NCBI RefSeq assembly: GCF_033439725.1
Contig: NW_026944383.1
Span: forward strand, 6,200,001-6,264,000
DNA length: 64,000 nucleotides
Source of the DNA: Neurospora tetraspora
Taxonomy: Eukaryota > Ascomycota > Sordariomycetes > Sordariales > Sordariaceae
Direction: 5' to 3'
Below, piece after piece: positions 61,623-64,000 of this stretch. Position 1 is the stretch's first letter. Each line of letters begins with the position of its first letter. A program made the position numbers and the translations under genes. The notes below the pieces were generated by a model. It was given only the letters and a program-made list of their open reading frames with translations, did not search any database and had not been told where the DNA came from.

Positions 61623-64000
61623 ATGTCGAATTTTAAGGATTGGGCCCTTCAATACGTGCTCTCAGACGACGAGACTGCTCAGAGTGAGATTGCCAAAAAG
61701 GCGGCAAAAGGTAGCTTATGAGACCCTCACCTCAGCCCGTCTTAAGAAGCAGAGTGTTGACATTTTATGGGCAGAAATCGAGAACACAAGGGCCAGCAGT
61801 GCGTCTGTGGGAAGTTGGGCTGCCTCAATCCAGCCATGGATAACCATCACCAAACAAGACGATGATAATTCAGACGACGACGATGACGACAGCGGCAGCG
61901 GTGACATAATAGCACGGGCCAAGGCCTTGGGCTTCCTTGCCGATACTCTCGAAGCTTTGGATAAGAGCCTACTTCGGCCTGAACAAGTCATCCGGCTCGT
62001 TGGTTTCTTTAGCGCCATGTTTTCTTACGACCACAAGGCCGGCATCACCGCCTCGGCCAAGGCACTGCGCCAGCTTTACGCCATGAAGGGATTCAAGCCT
62101 GCAGTCGGTGTCAAGATGATCGAGGACGTCTGCAAACTCAAGGAAGATTTCAAACTACAAACGGCAGCCACCAGACTCGAAATTTACGAGCTATTCCTCA
62201 GTCTCATCCAAGACCAGTCAGTGAACAATGAACTGCAAGACAAGTACGGCACATCTAGCGGCTTCATCATCGATATCCTTCAGCTATGCCAGAACGAGAG
62301 GGACCCGAGGAATCTCATGCTATGGTTCAAACTGCTTCCTATCTTCCTTACCGAGTATTCGACATCCGACGAAGTAACCGAGGAGATCTTCAAGGCTTTC
62401 TCAGCATACTTCCCCATCACATTGAGGAGCTCGGCTACCCCGATCGGCATCACTGCGGACGACCTCAAGAACGCCTTAAGGGCGTGTTTTGCATCTCACT
62501 ACAAAGTAGCCAAGCTTGCATTCCCGTTCCTCATTGGAAAGCTCGACCAGGGTGACGCAGTAACGGTCTCGGTAAAGCTCGACATCCTCAAAACGGTCAA
62601 GGCCTGTATCGAACAGTACGACAACCCACAAACCAGCATTGTCCCGCACATCAACAAGATCTGGAACTCTCTCAAGTACGAAGTACGAAACGGGGAGGTC
62701 AAGGAGACTATCGATGCTACCCTGGATGTATTGCGGGCAATTGCTAATAGGCTTGACGGCACAAAAACCCAAAAGTTTGATGTATCCTCGCTCAAGAACT
62801 ACATCGATACTGTAGTTGACGACTGCCGCGATGACTTGGCGAACCCGACATACACAAAGCAGGCTGGACTTCTCTTGATGACTGTCATCACTACTAATAT
62901 CCGTGCATATACCCTTGAAAGTGCGGCCTTCATTGACATCATCAGGAAAAACCTCCGTCAACCAAAGTCTCCATCTCATACAAAGGACCTGCTCCTTCTT
63001 CTGAACTCAACCCTGAAGTCTCGGGCGGATCTTTTCAAGAACAGGAAACAAGGTCATCCCGAGGACGAGGAGGCTCTTAAGACGGAGTCTAGTGATCATC
63101 TGGTAGCTCTCTATCACGATGTCTACCTACCAACCTGGACTGGAAAGTCGGAAGAGACTACATCAGAGGTTCTCAAACAGGTCGTCCAAGGTCTCGCATT
63201 GCTCGCAACTCAGCAGACTCTTCGACCCGATGGACAAATCTCTTTGCTGGCTTCTCGTTCAGTTTGCTCCGAGATCTGCTCCTTGTTGACATATACGTTA
63301 ACCAAGGGTTTGGCGCTTAGCCAAAACGATAACTCCACCGACGCTGCGGTGGAAGATGAAGCGGTGCTGGCTCTGCAGTCAGTTGTTGCAACTTACACGG
63401 ACGGGTATGCAGAGCTCGTTGAGAGAGCAAAGGCCGAAATCGAGAAACGCGACTGGACGAGCCCATCGAAGTACACGCTGAATGCTCTCCAAGACATCCT
63501 GTCTCGACTTGCCTTCATTGGATGCTCACGTATTCCCCTCAATATTGCTCTCGATGATGAATCTTCCAAGCCTTTTAAGCCCCTTCAGCATTTCATCAGA
63601 CTTGCAACAGCCATGCACGATCTCTTCCCTTTGTCTCCACTCCCTACCTCAGAAAAGGAGTCGTTGGCAAACTCCTGTGTCATTTCTGCGCTACATGGCG
63701 GTATACTTCACTTCCGCGACGCTTGTCTCGAGAAGTTCGAACCCAAGGTATTGGAAGCGTATTCGGGCAGTGACAGAAACTGGCTCGAGGAATTCCAAGG
63801 TCTACCGAAGGACTGGCTGCACGAACTCCAAGGAGAGGATGACTCGTCTGGAGTGGTAATCAAAGAGGATGACCCCGAGGTTTACCGCGAGTTCCTCAGG
63901 ATCTGCTTGTTCATCGTCAGACATCTTTACAGAGAGGCTGCTTACGGAAAGCAAGCTCCTTGGAGTGAGCGAGTTTTTGCCCAAGTGGCCAACCTGGCAG
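61623..64000 (+). CDS. met18: Met18/MMS19 cytosolic Fe-S assembly factor (partial, cut at right edge)
   Basis: MMS19 delivers iron-sulfur clusters from the CIA machinery to nuclear DNA repair and replication enzymes. Exon 1 is 61623-61710 and exon 2 runs from 61775 off the window. The 64-nt intron (donor GTAGCT, acceptor GCAG) is in phase and joins EIAKKAAK to EIENTRAS. About 771 residues are present of an expected 1050-1100. The HEAT-repeat N-terminus is recognisable: LLRPEQVIRLVGFFSAMF, GITASAKALRQLYAMKGFKP, FKLQTAATRLEIYELFLSLI and QLCQNERDPRNLMLWFK. An Asp/Ser-rich insert (DDDNSDDDDDDSGSG) near residues 60-75 is specific to this protein's N-terminus. The C-terminal part is beyond the window. 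Confidence 0.93.

Noticed and set aside
61711-61736. 26-nt intron option at the start of MET18
   Set aside because: Too short for a fungal intron; the 64-nt intron to 61774 is in phase and restores the family sequence.

Overview
The window is nuclear DNA of a filamentous ascomycete, most likely a Sordariomycete and probably Sordariales. The genes have short introns (54-125 nt) with GTRNGT-type donors, CTAAC/CTGAC branch points and YAG acceptors. Products such as Med12, Sec20, Met18/MMS19 and Ptc7 are fungal in type. Two tracts (about 1-815 and 45393-50555) are extremely AT-rich with only transitions left between repeat copies, the mark of repeat-induced point mutation (RIP). No rRNA, tRNA or CRISPR was found.

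Layout, left to right: a RIP-degraded repeat at the left edge; one giant gene (2522-12497) for a very acidic protein of about 3303 residues with three separate internal repeat arrays; DUS2 (-) and inorganic pyrophosphatase (+), divergent; mitochondrial ribosomal protein mL53/MRPL44 (-) and the SNARE-like SEC20 (+), divergent; PP2A methylesterase PPE1 (-); a Baeyer-Villiger-type flavin monooxygenase (-); the HPM1-type histidine methyltransferase (+); a 3.4-kb gene-poor stretch leading to a GPI-anchored Kre9/Knh1-like wall protein (+); PTC7-type mitochondrial phosphatase (-) and SDH2 (+), divergent; a small secreted protein (-); a gene-poor stretch with a damaged two-module cysteine-rich secreted protein; a RIP-decayed Ty1/Copia retrotransposon (45200-50748, 193-bp LTRs, CATAC target duplication); MED12/SRB8 (+); a 608-bp TIR element with unusual nested hairpins (57440-58047); MTD1 (-); and the 5' three quarters of MET18/MMS19 (+), cut by the right edge.

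Most genes are core housekeeping genes (translation, respiration, one-carbon metabolism, ER-Golgi traffic, transcription, Fe-S assembly) arranged largely as divergent pairs. The PTC7/SDH2 pair is notable because both products act in mitochondrial respiration around ubiquinone. The least explained items are the giant repeat protein, the paired hairpin TIRs at 57440-58047, the damaged duplicated-cysteine protein at 42736, and possible alternative N-termini on pyrophosphatase and MTD1. All exon boundaries were read by eye and are supported by frame continuity, not by transcripts.
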